The position numbers were made by a program, and so were the translations under genes. The notes below the pieces were generated by a model that saw only the letters and a program-made list of their open reading frames with translations, ran no database searches and was not told where the DNA came from. This document shows, piece by piece, positions 1 through 8,703 of a DNA stretch of 64,000 nt (positions within the stretch are counted from its first letter, which is position 1; each line of letters begins with the position of its first letter). Origin of the DNA: Pedobacter sp. N36a (lineage in GTDB: Bacteria > Bacteroidota > Bacteroidia > Sphingobacteriales > Sphingobacteriaceae); the NCBI RefSeq assembly GCF_014472395.1, contig NZ_JACSZW010000001.1, positions 372,001-436,000 on the forward strand. Direction: 5' to 3'.

Positions 1-163
1 GATAACTTTTTATGAAACCCGACATTTCCAGTTTACGTACCCTTTCTAAGGTAGGTGCCGGAGAAAGTCCGATTTCCTGGGATAAAAGAAGGTTGGTAAT
101 CCTACCGTTTTCTTGTAATAGTTTCAGTATTTTAAAGTCTGTTTTATCTAATTCTGCTGCCAT
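1..163 (-). CDS. Lrp/AsnC-family transcriptional regulator, N-terminal part
   Basis: Only the first 54 codons are in the window; the gene runs off the left edge. The reverse strand reads MAAELDKTDFKILKLLQENG and continues with an HTH containing the stretch LSPAPTLERVRKLEMSGFI. This is the classic N-terminal winged HTH of Lrp/AsnC proteins, which usually carry a C-terminal RAM ligand-binding domain (not visible here). These regulators commonly respond to amino acids. The gene is divergent from the metal regulator, with a 137-base gap. Family assignment is firm; the ligand is unknown. Confidence 0.85.
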   Translation of the reverse strand, partial: MAAELDKTDFKILKLLQENGRITNLLLSQEIGLSPAPTLERVRKLEMSGFIKSY

Positions 164-239
164 CTGTGTTTAAAATATGATCAAAGGTAGACTACCAACG
201 TAAAATCACCAAATTTTATTCTACAAATCGTACAAATAA

Positions 240-279
240 TTGTAGTTTATTTCTCTTTAATTTTTTAGATTTGTCTAAA
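240..279 (+). promoter_or_regulatory. Promoter with overlapping MntR/DtxR-type operator
   Basis: TAGATTTG at 266-273 matches the Bacteroidota -7 consensus TAnnTTTG, and a TTG at 240-242 sits 23 bases upstream as a possible -33 element. The -7 box lies inside a perfect inverted repeat, TTTAGA-TTTG-TCTAAA (264-279), 22 bases before the regulator start codon. A DtxR-family dimer bound here would exclude RNA polymerase. Autoregulation, with co-control of the transporter, is inferred from position. Confidence 0.6.
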
Positions 280-300
280 CATTTAGTTAGATACACAAAA

Positions 301-954
301 ATGCAATCATTCACAGAAGAGAACTACCTGAAAATCATCTATCATTTATCGCAGAACAATGAAGGGTCAGTACAGACCAATGCGATTGCTGAAAAAATGC
401 AGACCAGGGCTGCTTCCGTAACCGATATGCTGAGAAAACTTTCAGAAAAGGAATTAATCCTCTATAAAAAATATCAGGGTGCACATTTAACTCCTGCCGG
501 CCGACAAACCGCGATCAATGTGATCAGGAAACACCGCCTTTGGGAAGTGTTTTTAGTGGAAAAATTAAATTTTAAATGGGATGAAGTTCATGACATTGCG
601 GAAGAGCTCGAGCACATCAATTCTCAGGAACTGGTGGAGCGGCTCGATGAATTCCTAGCTTTCCCAAAAAATGATCCCCATGGTGATCCGATTCCTGACA
701 AAAACGGAAATTTCGATTTCGTTCCATTTATAAAGCTCAGTAAGCTTAAAAAAGATGATCGGGGCCTGATTATGGGTGTCAGTGAACATTCTTCTGCTTT
801 TTTAAAGCACCTAGAGAAATTGGGCCTTACCCTTGGAAAATCGTTAACCATTAGTACCATCAATCAATTTGATGGATCCGTAGAAATTACTGTAGAAGAA
901 AAGAAAATAAGTGTCACCAGAGAAATAGCCAAGCACATACTCATCAGGATCTAA
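301..954 (+). CDS. DtxR/MntR-family metal-dependent transcriptional repressor
   Basis: 217 residues from the ATG at 301; an in-frame TTG 30 bases upstream lies in the operator and is rejected as start. Residues 1-65 form the winged HTH (starting MQSFTEENYLKIIYHL) and about 70-135 the metal-binding dimerisation domain. A C-terminal FeoA/SH3-like domain follows (about 145-217). Candidate metal ligands are H78, E101, E104 and H105. By-eye alignment puts Glu (E101) where DtxR/IdeR have Cys, as in MntR, but N8 replaces the MntR Asp8. The Nramp gene starts two bases after the stop, so the pair is co-transcribed and probably controls Mn or Fe uptake. Mn versus Fe specificity cannot be settled by reading. 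Confidence 0.85.
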   Translation: MQSFTEENYLKIIYHLSQNNEGSVQTNAIAEKMQTRAASVTDMLRKLSEKELILYKKYQGAHLTPAGRQTAINVIRKHRLWEVFLVEKLNFKWDEVHDIAEELEHINSQELVERLDEFLAFPKNDPHGDPIPDKNGNFDFVPFIKLSKLKKDDRGLIMGVSEHSSAFLKHLEKLGLTLGKSLTISTINQFDGSVEITVEEKKISVTREIAKHILIRI

Positions 955-956
955 AA

Positions 957-2819
957 ATGAAGCATTCCGAATCTCTAAGCGAAGTAAATCAAAGTGTAGA
1001 CACCAGCAAGCGCAAAGGCTGGCGTCGTATTTTATCATTCATCGGCCCTGCATATTTAGTGAGTGTCGGTTACATGGATCCTGGAAACTGGGCCACAGAC
1101 ATTGCCGGAGGTAGTAAATTCGGATACCAGCTGATCTGGATCCTGTTAATGTCCAATCTGATTGCCCTGCTCCTGCAATCTTTAAGTGCCAGATTGGGAA
1201 TCGTTAGAGGACTGGATTTAGCTCAGGCCTCAAGAAATGCCTACCCTAAATGGATTAACATTCCCTTATTTGGTCTTGCGCAAACCGCGATTATTGCCTG
1301 TGACCTCGCGGAAATCATCGGTATGGCCATTGGTTTACAGCTATTATTCGGACTGCCTTTAATCTGGGGAATCAGTGTGACTATCCTTGATACCGTGCTG
1401 CTGCTATTTCTGATGAATAAAGGCATGCGTAAAATGGAGGCCTTTATCGTGTCGATGGTATTTATTGTAGGTCTCTCTTTTCTGGTGGAGATGTTTATTG
1501 TAGAACCGAATCTAAAAGAAATCGTTAAGGGACTTGAACCTTCTGTGTTATCAGGTGAAGCATTATATATTGCCATCGGGATTATTGGAGCGACAGTAAT
1601 GCCCCACAACCTCTATCTTCACTCTTCTCTGGTGCAGACCAGGAAGTTTGAGCGTGACGAGAAAGGCATTAAAGAAGCCATCAAATTCAATTTCATCGAT
1701 ACTGCAGTCGCCCTAAATCTGGCATTTTTTGTCAACGCAGCAATCTTGATCCTTGCCGCAGCAGCTTTCTATAAAAACGGCTTACATGAGGTTGCGGAGA
1801 TCCAGGATGCCCACAGATTATTGCAAAACATCTTTGGAGATGTGGCCCCTGCATTATTTGCCATTGCTTTAATTGCTGCCGGGCAAAGCTCGACAGTAAC
1901 CGGTACCCTTGCAGGCCAAATCGTGATGGAAGGCCATTTAAAGCTGAGAATCCAGCCTTGGCTGCGTCGTTTAATTACCCGTTTACTTGCGATTATTCCT
2001 GCTTTCTTTACCATCTTAATTCTCGGCGACAATGCTTTAGGTGGATTATTGATTTTGAGTCAGGTGGTATTGAGTTTACAGCTGGGCTTTGCGGTGATTC
2101 CATTGATTCATTTCACTTCGGATAAAAAAACGATGAAAAGCTTCGCCATCAAGCCATGGGTAAAAGTCCTGGCCTGGATCAGCTCCATCCTTATTGTGGC
2201 ACTAAATGTGAAACTCGTAATAGAAGAAATTAGCAGCTGGACCAGCGACAATCACAGTTGGTACTTATATGTATTGGTTATTCCTGCAGCCATCCTGATC
2301 GGCTTATTGTTATTATATGTCTTCATTTACCCACTCCTGAATAGGGCAAAGGAAGAACAGCACAATGTACCACATGGCGATGCTTTGGATATTGAAGAGG
2401 TGGAGAAAATCAATTACTTACGCATCGGCATCACTGTTGATTTCTCAAAGAATGACCGGAACACCATTCGCCACGCCCTGATTCAAGGCGGAAAAAAGGC
2501 GGATTACTACCTGATTCATGTTGTGGAAACGGCTGTTGCCAGGTATCATGGTAAAGCAGCGCTGGACGCTGAAACATTAAGTGATGCAGAAAACCTGGAG
2601 AAATACCGTGCAAATTTAAAAGCGCTGGGTTATAAATCTACCGCTCACATTGGCTACGGAGGAACTGTGAACGCTATTGTAGACATCAGTAAACAAAACG
2701 ACCTGGAATTATTAGTAATGGGCGCGCATGGCCACCAAGGTTTAAAAGACCTGATTTTAGGAACTACAGTGAACTCTGTGAGACATAAAGTAACTATTCC
2801 CGTATTAATTGTCCGATAA
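957..2819 (+). CDS. mntH: Nramp-family divalent metal (Mn2+/Fe2+) transporter with C-terminal UspA domain
   Basis: Inner-membrane, proton-coupled importer of Mn2+/Fe2+. The two family signatures are present: DPGN at residues 41-44 in TM1 and MPHN at 215-218 in TM6, which together form the metal site. About 11 hydrophobic segments occupy residues 25-470. Ordinary bacterial MntH has about 410-450 residues; this one has 620, because residues about 485-620 form a universal stress protein domain. That domain includes GAHGHQGLKDLILGTTVNSV, which fits the G-2x-G-9x-G(S/T) nucleotide-binding pattern. The start lies two bases downstream of the metal regulator, so both share the operator-bearing promoter. 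The cytosolic domain may gate transport by ATP (inference). Family call is firm; symbol given by family. Confidence 0.9.
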   Translation: MKHSESLSEVNQSVDTSKRKGWRRILSFIGPAYLVSVGYMDPGNWATDIAGGSKFGYQLIWILLMSNLIALLLQSLSARLGIVRGLDLAQASRNAYPKWINIPLFGLAQTAIIACDLAEIIGMAIGLQLLFGLPLIWGISVTILDTVLLLFLMNKGMRKMEAFIVSMVFIVGLSFLVEMFIVEPNLKEIVKGLEPSVLSGEALYIAIGIIGATVMPHNLYLHSSLVQTRKFERDEKGIKEAIKFNFIDTAVALNLAFFVNAAILILAAAAFYKNGLHEVAEIQDAHRLLQNIFGDVAPALFAIALIAAGQSSTVTGTLAGQIVMEGHLKLRIQPWLRRLITRLLAIIPAFFTILILGDNALGGLLILSQVVLSLQLGFAVIPLIHFTSDKKTMKSFAIKPWVKVLAWISSILIVALNVKLVIEEISSWTSDNHSWYLYVLVIPAAILIGLLLLYVFIYPLLNRAKEEQHNVPHGDALDIEEVEKINYLRIGITVDFSKNDRNTIRHALIQGGKKADYYLIHVVETAVARYHGKAALDAETLSDAENLEKYRANLKALGYKSTAHIGYGGTVNAIVDISKQNDLELLVMGAHGHQGLKDLILGTTVNSVRHKVTIPVLIVR

Positions 2820-2869
2820 AATTCAGAAATCCCTATTTCTTTCGGATATTAGCGGTATTCTTATAAAAT

Positions 2870-2894
2870 CCGGCATAGAATAAATCTCTGCCGG
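2870..2894 (+). terminator. Possible stem-loop between mntH and smpB
   Basis: CCGGCA (2870-2875) and TGCCGG (2889-2894) can pair around a 13-base loop, 50 bases after the transporter stop and 21 before smpB. No clear T-tract follows, so it may be a weak terminator or a 5' UTR structure of smpB. Confidence 0.3.
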
Positions 2895-2915
2895 GCTTTG
2901 TGAAAATTGATACAA

Positions 2916-3365
2916 ATGAAGAACGATATTCAAATTAAAAATAAAAGAGCTTACTTCGATTACCATATTGTAGAGGAATTTAATGCCGGATTAGCCCTGT
3001 TGGGTACTGAGATTAAAGCCATCAGACAAGGTAAAGCGAATATGTCCGATGCCTTCTGCATGTTCATAGGTGATGTTCTTTATGTTAGAAACTTACATAT
3101 TTCCGAATATAGCCACAGCTCTTTCCACCATCACGATATCAAACGTGACCGGGTTTTACTGCTCCATAAGAAAGAACTTAAGAAGTTAAAATTCAGAAGC
3201 GAAGAAAAAGGTTATACCATTGTCCCTTTGAGGATTTACACCAACGACAGAGGGTATGCAAAAATTCAGATTGCTTTGGCTCAGGGTAAAAAGGAATTCG
3301 ACAAAAGAGACAGTATTAAAGACAGAGAATCCAAAAGAGAAATGGATCGTGCAATGAAAGAATAA
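2916..3365 (+). CDS. smpB: SsrA-binding protein SmpB
   Basis: 150 residues from the ATG at 2916 (MKNDIQIKNKRAYFDYHIVE); a TTG three codons earlier is less likely. SmpB binds tmRNA and delivers it to stalled ribosomes for trans-translation. Visible hallmarks are the early NKRAYFDY strand, LLGTEIKAIRQGKANMSDAF, the central HISEYSH segment, a barrel strand with GYTIVPLRIY, and the basic C-terminal tail GKKEFDKRDSIKDRESKREM that folds in the mRNA path. Length is typical. The ssrA gene itself is not in the window. Monocistronic, convergent with pcm. Confidence 0.97.
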   Translation: MKNDIQIKNKRAYFDYHIVEEFNAGLALLGTEIKAIRQGKANMSDAFCMFIGDVLYVRNLHISEYSHSSFHHHDIKRDRVLLLHKKELKKLKFRSEEKGYTIVPLRIYTNDRGYAKIQIALAQGKKEFDKRDSIKDRESKREMDRAMKE

Positions 3366-3367
3366 AA

Positions 3368-3390
3368 GCCTGGATGTTCACCTACCAGGC
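3368..3390 (-). terminator. Terminator of pcm, shared hairpin with smpB 3' end
   Basis: GCCTGG and CCAGGC pair around an 11-base loop. On the reverse strand the stem is followed by TTTTATTCTTT, as expected for an intrinsic terminator of the isoaspartyl methyltransferase gene. The stem begins inside the last codons of that gene. Confidence 0.5.
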
Positions 3391-4038
3391 CTGATCTCCT
3401 ACTAAAGGTACAAAACGGAAGGTATCCAGTTCAATCCTATCGTAATCTGTTTCACTGACGCGGATTACGGTGACCATTTTCTGGGTATTTTCATCACCCA
3501 CAGGGATCACCAGAATACCACCTATTTTCAGTTGCTTCAATAGCGTTTCAGGAACCCATGGTGCTCCTGCAGTCACAATAATTTTGTCGTAAGGCGCGTG
3601 CTCCACAATACCCTTAGAGCCATCGCCAAAGAAAAAATGGGCATTATATCCCATGCCTGGCAAAACGCGAATGGTATGGCGGTAAATGCTTTCCTGACGT
3701 TCAATCGTATACACATTGGCCCCAAGCTCCATTAGCACACAAGTTTGATAACCCGAACCTGTTCCGATTTCCAATACCTGATCTCCCTTTTTAATGTGGA
3801 GCAGTTCACTTTGATAAGCTACGGTATAAGGCTGTGAAATGGTTTGTCCATCGCCAATAGGGAAAGCAATATCTTTATAAGCCTGATTCCAAAAAGTTTC
3901 ATCAAAGAAAAAATGACGGGGTACTTTCCCAATGGCGTCCAGCACCCTTTTATCGGTGATGCCTCTACCCTCAAGATGAGTAACCAATCTCTTTCTCGCT
4001 CCACGCTCCCTGTAATTATCTACAAACTTATATGCCAT
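3382..4038 (-). CDS. pcm: Protein-L-isoaspartate O-methyltransferase
   Basis: 218 residues, normal length. Transfers a methyl group from S-adenosylmethionine to L-isoaspartyl residues, starting the repair of aged proteins in the cytoplasm. The family motif GDGQTISQPYTVAYQ lies at residues 62-76 and the SAM-binding glycine loop VLEIGTGSGYQT at 88-99; a later segment DKIIVTAGAPWVPETLL is motif III of the fold. Start is the ATG at 4038. It follows priA on the same strand after an 85-base gap and may be transcribed separately. Confidence 0.95.
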   Translation of the reverse strand: MAYKFVDNYRERGARKRLVTHLEGRGITDKRVLDAIGKVPRHFFFDETFWNQAYKDIAFPIGDGQTISQPYTVAYQSELLHIKKGDQVLEIGTGSGYQTCVLMELGANVYTIERQESIYRHTIRVLPGMGYNAHFFFGDGSKGIVEHAPYDKIIVTAGAPWVPETLLKQLKIGGILVIPVGDENTQKMVTVIRVSETDYDRIELDTFRFVPLVGDQAW

Positions 4039-4123
4039 TACCCAAAAATAGCTTTTTGAAAGCTAATGCGAACACATAATCGGCAGCAAAATTATAATCC
4101 TCACAGTATCAATCGCAATAAAA

Positions 4124-6601
4124 CTAGTAAGGGTCTACATCTACCTGAACAATTGCTCCACGGTAGTCCTTTTCTGCCTGAAATTGCAAAATAACGTCTT
4201 TTAATATCGATTTCACTTTAGTGATGGCCGTATTTTTATCCGTTTTAATAATGATTTGTTTGATATAATAATTTCTGATTCTGCCCACCATCGGCTGCTC
4301 TGGTCCGAGTACACGGCTTCCCAAATGTCCTTTTAAAACATTCGCGAATTTCTGCGCCGCAACATTCAGCAGGTTCATGTCCTTATGTTTAATATTGACA
4401 AAAATAACCCTGGTAAATGGCGGATATTGAAACTCTCTTCTCTCACGGATTTCATCCGTATACATTTCCTGGTATTTATTATCAATTACCTGAGTAATGA
4501 TCCGGTGTTTATCATCATAAGCCTGAATGATTACCTTTCCTTGCTTGTCTCGTCTTCCAGCTCTACCGGCTACTTGTGCCAGCAATTGATAACTTCTTTC
4601 GAAGGCCCTGAAATCCGGATAGTTCAACAAAGTATCGGCATTGATCACCCCAATAAGGGTTACATTGTCAAAATCCAGTCCTTTAGCAACCATTTGTGTA
4701 CCAATCAGGATATCAGTTTTCTTTTCTTGGAAATCGGAAATGATTTGCTGCAGTCCATTTTTTGTTCTGGTGCTGTCTACATCCAACCTCGCAATTTTCG
4801 CTTCCGGGAAGATCAGCGTCAGCTCCTCTTCCACCCTTTCCGTTCCAAAACCTTTTTGTTCGATATGCACAGAACCACAAGCAGGGCAGACATTGATACT
4901 GTTCTGATGGTAGCCGCAATAGTGACAATGTAACTTACCACTCGTTTTATGGTAGGTTAAACTCACATCACAGCTCACACATTTTGGGGCATAACCGCAT
5001 GTTGCGCAAATCAGGATTGTGGCATAACCGCGTCTGTTCTGGAACAGGATCACCTGCTCTTTTAACTTCAAAGTATTTTCAATTTCTTCCACCAGCTGAC
5101 TGGAGAAATAAGAAATCATCTTTTTCTTTTTCGTCTCTTCTGAAATGCTGATTACCTCCTGAATAGGTAAGGCTACCCCACCAAATCGTTCAGACATCGT
5201 AACTAATCCATATTTTTGGTGCAGCGCATTGAAATAGCTTTCAATAGATGGCGTTGCCGATCCCAAAACTACTTTTGCTTTATGTAACCAGGCCAGATAC
5301 ACTGCTGCATCTCTTGCCTGATAACGTGGTGCAGGTTCCTGCTGTTTATAAGAAGATTCATGCTCCTCATCAATTACGATCAGTTTTAAGTTCTGGAAAG
5401 GTAAAAATACTGCAGATCTTGCGCCTAAAACGATCCGATACTGACCATTGATCACTTTATTCCAGATTTCTACCCTTTCATTATTATTGAATTTAGAGTG
5501 ATACACGCCAATCGCATCTCCAAAATAACGCTGAATCCGCTCTACAATTTGAGTAGTCAAGGCAATTTCCGGCAGGAGGAATAAAACTTGTCCGCCGTTT
5601 TCAATTGCTTTTTCAATCAACCTGATGTATACCTGCGTTTTTCCGGAAGCAGTAACCCCATGCAACAGCACCACATCTTTCTTTTCAAATTCCGTTTCAA
5701 TTTGCGTCAAGGCAAGCTGCTGGCTTTCACTCAACTCAAAATTCAGCACAAAATCTTCATCCTGTTCTTTGAGTCTGCTCACCGGCTTCTTCTCTATGAC
5801 AAAAACTTCTTTATCCATCAACGTTTTTAGCGCTGCAGGACCGCAATCGCTCTCTTCCTGCAGTTGTGCCTTCGGAATTGAACTTTGCTGTCTGGAGAGC
5901 TTTAAATAAGTCAGCAGCGCATTTAGTTGCTTTGGAGCACGCTCTAAAACAGCAAACAATTCTTTCAAATTCTCTTCATCCTGATAAAAGGGATGAAGGG
6001 TAACAAAAGATTTTAACAGCGGTTTATACTTCTCAATTACCTCTTCGGCAATATAAACCATCTCTTTATCCAGTAAAGTATTGATGATCGGATACACAGT
6101 TTTCTGACCTAATAAGGCGGATACCTGGTCTATGGTCAACCGACCATGCACTTTTAAAGCATTAACCAGTGTTTCTTGTTTAAGATTAAGTACTTCACCA
6201 TCCTGAGGAAATTCTTCTTTCAGCACGATGATGGTTTCACTGGCCAGTTTCAGTCCTGCAGGCAATGCTGCCGACATCACTTCTCCTTCATTACAAAGGT
6301 AATAGCTCGTCATCCATTCCCAGAACTCCAGCTGTAAAGCCGTAATGACCGGGTGTTCATCCACCACATCGATGATGTATTTGGCCTGATAAATTTCCGG
6401 AGCCTGCCGACTGATACTTTTAATCAGCGCCGTATAAATTTTACTCTTCCCAAACTGAACCACCACACGCTTTCCTACAGCGATCTGATCATTCAGCTCA
6501 AAAGGCACTCTATAGATATAATTCTTCGCCAATGACAAGGGCAAGATCACTTCGATAAACAGCGTTTCACGTTCTTCGAATTCCAGCTGAACAGCACTCA
6601 T
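4124..6601 (-). CDS. priA: Primosomal protein N' / replication restart helicase PriA
   Basis: 825 residues. Superfamily 2 3'-5' DNA helicase that recognises stalled forks and reloads the replicative helicase. An N-terminal DNA-binding part (about 10-110) is followed by Walker A GVTASGKT at 315-322 and the DEEH box in LIVIDEEHESSYKQQE. A zinc-binding insertion has Cys pairs in the order CATCG, CVSC, CHYCG and CPACG, and then come helicase motifs (DILIGTQMVAKGLDF, QVAGRAGR). All key residues are present. Starts two bases downstream of the DUF423 gene stop, so the two form an operon. Confidence 0.96.
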   Translation of the reverse strand: MSAVQLEFEERETLFIEVILPLSLAKNYIYRVPFELNDQIAVGKRVVVQFGKSKIYTALIKSISRQAPEIYQAKYIIDVVDEHPVITALQLEFWEWMTSYYLCNEGEVMSAALPAGLKLASETIIVLKEEFPQDGEVLNLKQETLVNALKVHGRLTIDQVSALLGQKTVYPIINTLLDKEMVYIAEEVIEKYKPLLKSFVTLHPFYQDEENLKELFAVLERAPKQLNALLTYLKLSRQQSSIPKAQLQEESDCGPAALKTLMDKEVFVIEKKPVSRLKEQDEDFVLNFELSESQQLALTQIETEFEKKDVVLLHGVTASGKTQVYIRLIEKAIENGGQVLFLLPEIALTTQIVERIQRYFGDAIGVYHSKFNNNERVEIWNKVINGQYRIVLGARSAVFLPFQNLKLIVIDEEHESSYKQQEPAPRYQARDAAVYLAWLHKAKVVLGSATPSIESYFNALHQKYGLVTMSERFGGVALPIQEVISISEETKKKKMISYFSSQLVEEIENTLKLKEQVILFQNRRGYATILICATCGYAPKCVSCDVSLTYHKTSGKLHCHYCGYHQNSINVCPACGSVHIEQKGFGTERVEEELTLIFPEAKIARLDVDSTRTKNGLQQIISDFQEKKTDILIGTQMVAKGLDFDNVTLIGVINADTLLNYPDFRAFERSYQLLAQVAGRAGRRDKQGKVIIQAYDDKHRIITQVIDNKYQEMYTDEIRERREFQYPPFTRVIFVNIKHKDMNLLNVAAQKFANVLKGHLGSRVLGPEQPMVGRIRNYYIKQIIIKTDKNTAITKVKSILKDVILQFQAEKDYRGAIVQVDVDPY

Positions 6602-6603
6602 CC

Positions 6604-6993
6604 TTACTTATTATTTGAAGCGGCGAAGAACAAACTTCCCCATCCAAGAATAAACAGCAAGCCACCAATTGGTGTAATCGGCCCTAAAACAGCGCCAAAC
6701 CCAATGTGGGTAAGCTCTCTGGTGGCCAGTAGATATAGAGATCCTGAAAACAGGATAATTCCGAAAGTAAAGAAATAATAAGCCAGCTTAAGCAGCTTTG
6801 GCTGGTTCATACTCAGCAGAGAAAGAAACAATAAAGCAAAAGTATGATAAAACTGATATTCCACTCCTTTGCTCCATATTTCCAGGGCTTCCGGGCTAAC
6901 CTGGCTTTTTAAACCATGGGCACCAAAGGCACCTAATACGACTGCTGTTAATCCAAATAGAGAGGCGGTTAAAATAATAGGTCTCTTGCTCAT
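6604..6993 (-). CDS. DUF423 (YgdD-like) small inner-membrane protein
   Basis: 129 residues with four hydrophobic segments and the family signature FGAHGLK near residue 25, followed by WSKGVEYQFYHTFALL. The end segment (LGPITPIGGLLFILGW) is also typical. DUF423 proteins are widespread four-TM proteins with no established biochemical function. It is the first gene of an operon with priA; co-occurrence with a helicase does not suggest a role. Confidence 0.85.
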   Translation of the reverse strand: MSKRPIILTASLFGLTAVVLGAFGAHGLKSQVSPEALEIWSKGVEYQFYHTFALLFLSLLSMNQPKLLKLAYYFFTFGIILFSGSLYLLATRELTHIGFGAVLGPITPIGGLLFILGWGSLFFAASNNK

Positions 6994-7066
6994 AAAATCG
7001 GCTTTTTTAATCTTCCAAAATTAAGAAACTTGGTTGCATTTTCTTAGTAATCCCAACTTATTAAAT

Positions 7067-7074
7067 TAAATTTG
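7067..7074 (+). promoter_or_regulatory. Candidate -7 promoter element
   Basis: TAAATTTG fits the Bacteroidota -7 consensus TAnnTTTG, 11 bases before the start codon of the next gene. No TTG stands at the usual distance upstream, so this is a half-promoter match only. Confidence 0.35.
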
Positions 7075-7085
7075 TAAGGACAGCA

Positions 7086-8648
7086 ATGAAAAAGATCCTA
7101 CTCAGCATCATCGTACTCCTAACTGCCATTGTAACCATGGCCTATCTCTATTTTTCTAAATTAAATACCGCACATGCAGAGTCCGACCTCAGCCTCTATG
7201 CCGCGGTCAGTGAATCCGGATTTATCTTCTCTTTTGAGCAAGATAGAAGTGTGCTGGACCTGTTAAAAGAACAAGACAGTTTCGAGGAAATCATGGGCGC
7301 GGAGAAATTCAAAGCCCTGCAAGCTTTAAAAAAAGGCGTACTTTCCTCCCCTGTTTTAAACGCCTTGACACAAAAGCAAATGGTCTATCTGGCCATCCTT
7401 CCCGGACAGGGAAAAGAGCTGGATTTCATCCTCAGTACGCAGAGCGATAAAGACATCAGCAAAATACAGCTGTTTCAGGCTTTAAAAACAGCAGCTATTC
7501 AGGTAGACACCGCAGCGAATCAGACCAAACTGACCTTGGCCGACAGCAGTGTTTTTTACCTGGGCATCAAAGATCATTTGATCCTGCTCTCCAATCGCCC
7601 AGGGCCTATCAAAAAGATATTGACTAAAACTTATGATAAAAAAGACGAATCTTTTGTAGACTACATTAAATCGGGCAGTAAATTGGCTAAAAACAGCCTG
7701 GCCCAGCTTTATGTAAATTTCAATCGGATTCCCGCATTACTTAAGCCGATCGTTCCGGGCAAATTGAATGGCGAACTTGCGATCCTGGCTCATCAGGATG
7801 CTTTTGCCCTTTTAACCTATAATTACAGCAAAGAAAGGGTTCTTTTCACCGGAACTACCCAGATCAACAGCTCAGATAGTTATTACCTGTTATTTGCGGA
7901 GGAGAATCCTCAAAAAATGAGCATCCAAAATATTTTGCCGGAACGCACGGCTAATTATAGCATTTATGCCCTGGATAAATACGAGCCATGGATTAAAAAG
8001 CTGGACCATTGGTTTAAGGAACATAAGGAAGATCAAAAAAGAGCAAAACTGGCAGAGGCCATTAATCAGAAATACCACTTAAACCTGGATTTGCTGTTTC
8101 CGAAATACTTTCAAAATCAAATGATGACTTTTCAATTGAGTACCGGAGAAAAACTTGGCGCCATTAACCTGAGTAATGGTGATAAATTAGATCAGCTGCT
8201 GATTGATTTAAGTGAAGATTATTCCGAAGACCTGAAATTGTTTAAAGAGCAAGATTTGCTGTACACTTATTTCGGGCTTCCTTTTCAGTCCTTCAAAAAA
8301 CCATATTACCTGATCATCGACAATTACCTGGTTTTTTCCAATAATGCAGCCACCTTACAATCTTTTCTAAGCGATTACAGAGCGAATAAATTGCTGATCA
8401 ATACGCAGGCCTTTATCCATGTGAACAACCAATTGCCAAATAATTCCAATCTTAATTTCTACATAGACCAACGGAATTCCCGGAATTTATTGGCAAAAAA
8501 TATTTATCTGCCATTTTTCAACCAACTAAACACCGAAAAAGCATTAAAAGACTATGAGTCTTTTGTGTATCAGTTGACTGGAGATCACGGAAAATTCCAA
8601 ACCAATCTACTTATTAATAAAATTATAACGACAGAAAAAGATTTCTAA
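7086..8648 (+). CDS. Membrane-anchored or secreted protein of unknown function
   Basis: 520 residues. An N-terminal hydrophobic helix (residues 4-24) is followed by the AHA site near residue 31, so it is either cleaved or a signal anchor; the rest is soluble and presumably periplasmic. Two similar halves may exist: both contain strands of the type LYAAVSESGF and VYLAILPGQGKELDF, and later LLYTYFGLPF followed by YLIIDNYLVFSNNAATLQSF. The last part recalls the fold of DUF3352-type proteins, but I do not recognise a defined family. No catalytic motif is evident. The next gene encodes an outer membrane protein 55 bases downstream on the same strand, so an envelope role is plausible. Confidence 0.7.
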   Translation: MKKILLSIIVLLTAIVTMAYLYFSKLNTAHAESDLSLYAAVSESGFIFSFEQDRSVLDLLKEQDSFEEIMGAEKFKALQALKKGVLSSPVLNALTQKQMVYLAILPGQGKELDFILSTQSDKDISKIQLFQALKTAAIQVDTAANQTKLTLADSSVFYLGIKDHLILLSNRPGPIKKILTKTYDKKDESFVDYIKSGSKLAKNSLAQLYVNFNRIPALLKPIVPGKLNGELAILAHQDAFALLTYNYSKERVLFTGTTQINSSDSYYLLFAEENPQKMSIQNILPERTANYSIYALDKYEPWIKKLDHWFKEHKEDQKRAKLAEAINQKYHLNLDLLFPKYFQNQMMTFQLSTGEKLGAINLSNGDKLDQLLIDLSEDYSEDLKLFKEQDLLYTYFGLPFQSFKKPYYLIIDNYLVFSNNAATLQSFLSDYRANKLLINTQAFIHVNNQLPNNSNLNFYIDQRNSRNLLAKNIYLPFFNQLNTEKALKDYESFVYQLTGDHGKFQTNLLINKIITTEKDF

Positions 8649-8703
8649 TATTCTCATAATAAATCAGTAATAATCATCAAGTTTGTCAAGCAAATAACAA
8701 TAT

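Noticed and set aside
1241..1609. Antisense frame inside the Nramp gene
   Set aside because: Overlaps conserved transporter codons, lacks start context and homology.
4385..4933. 182-codon frame antisense to priA
   Set aside because: Lies wholly inside priA on the other strand, with no motif and implausible composition.
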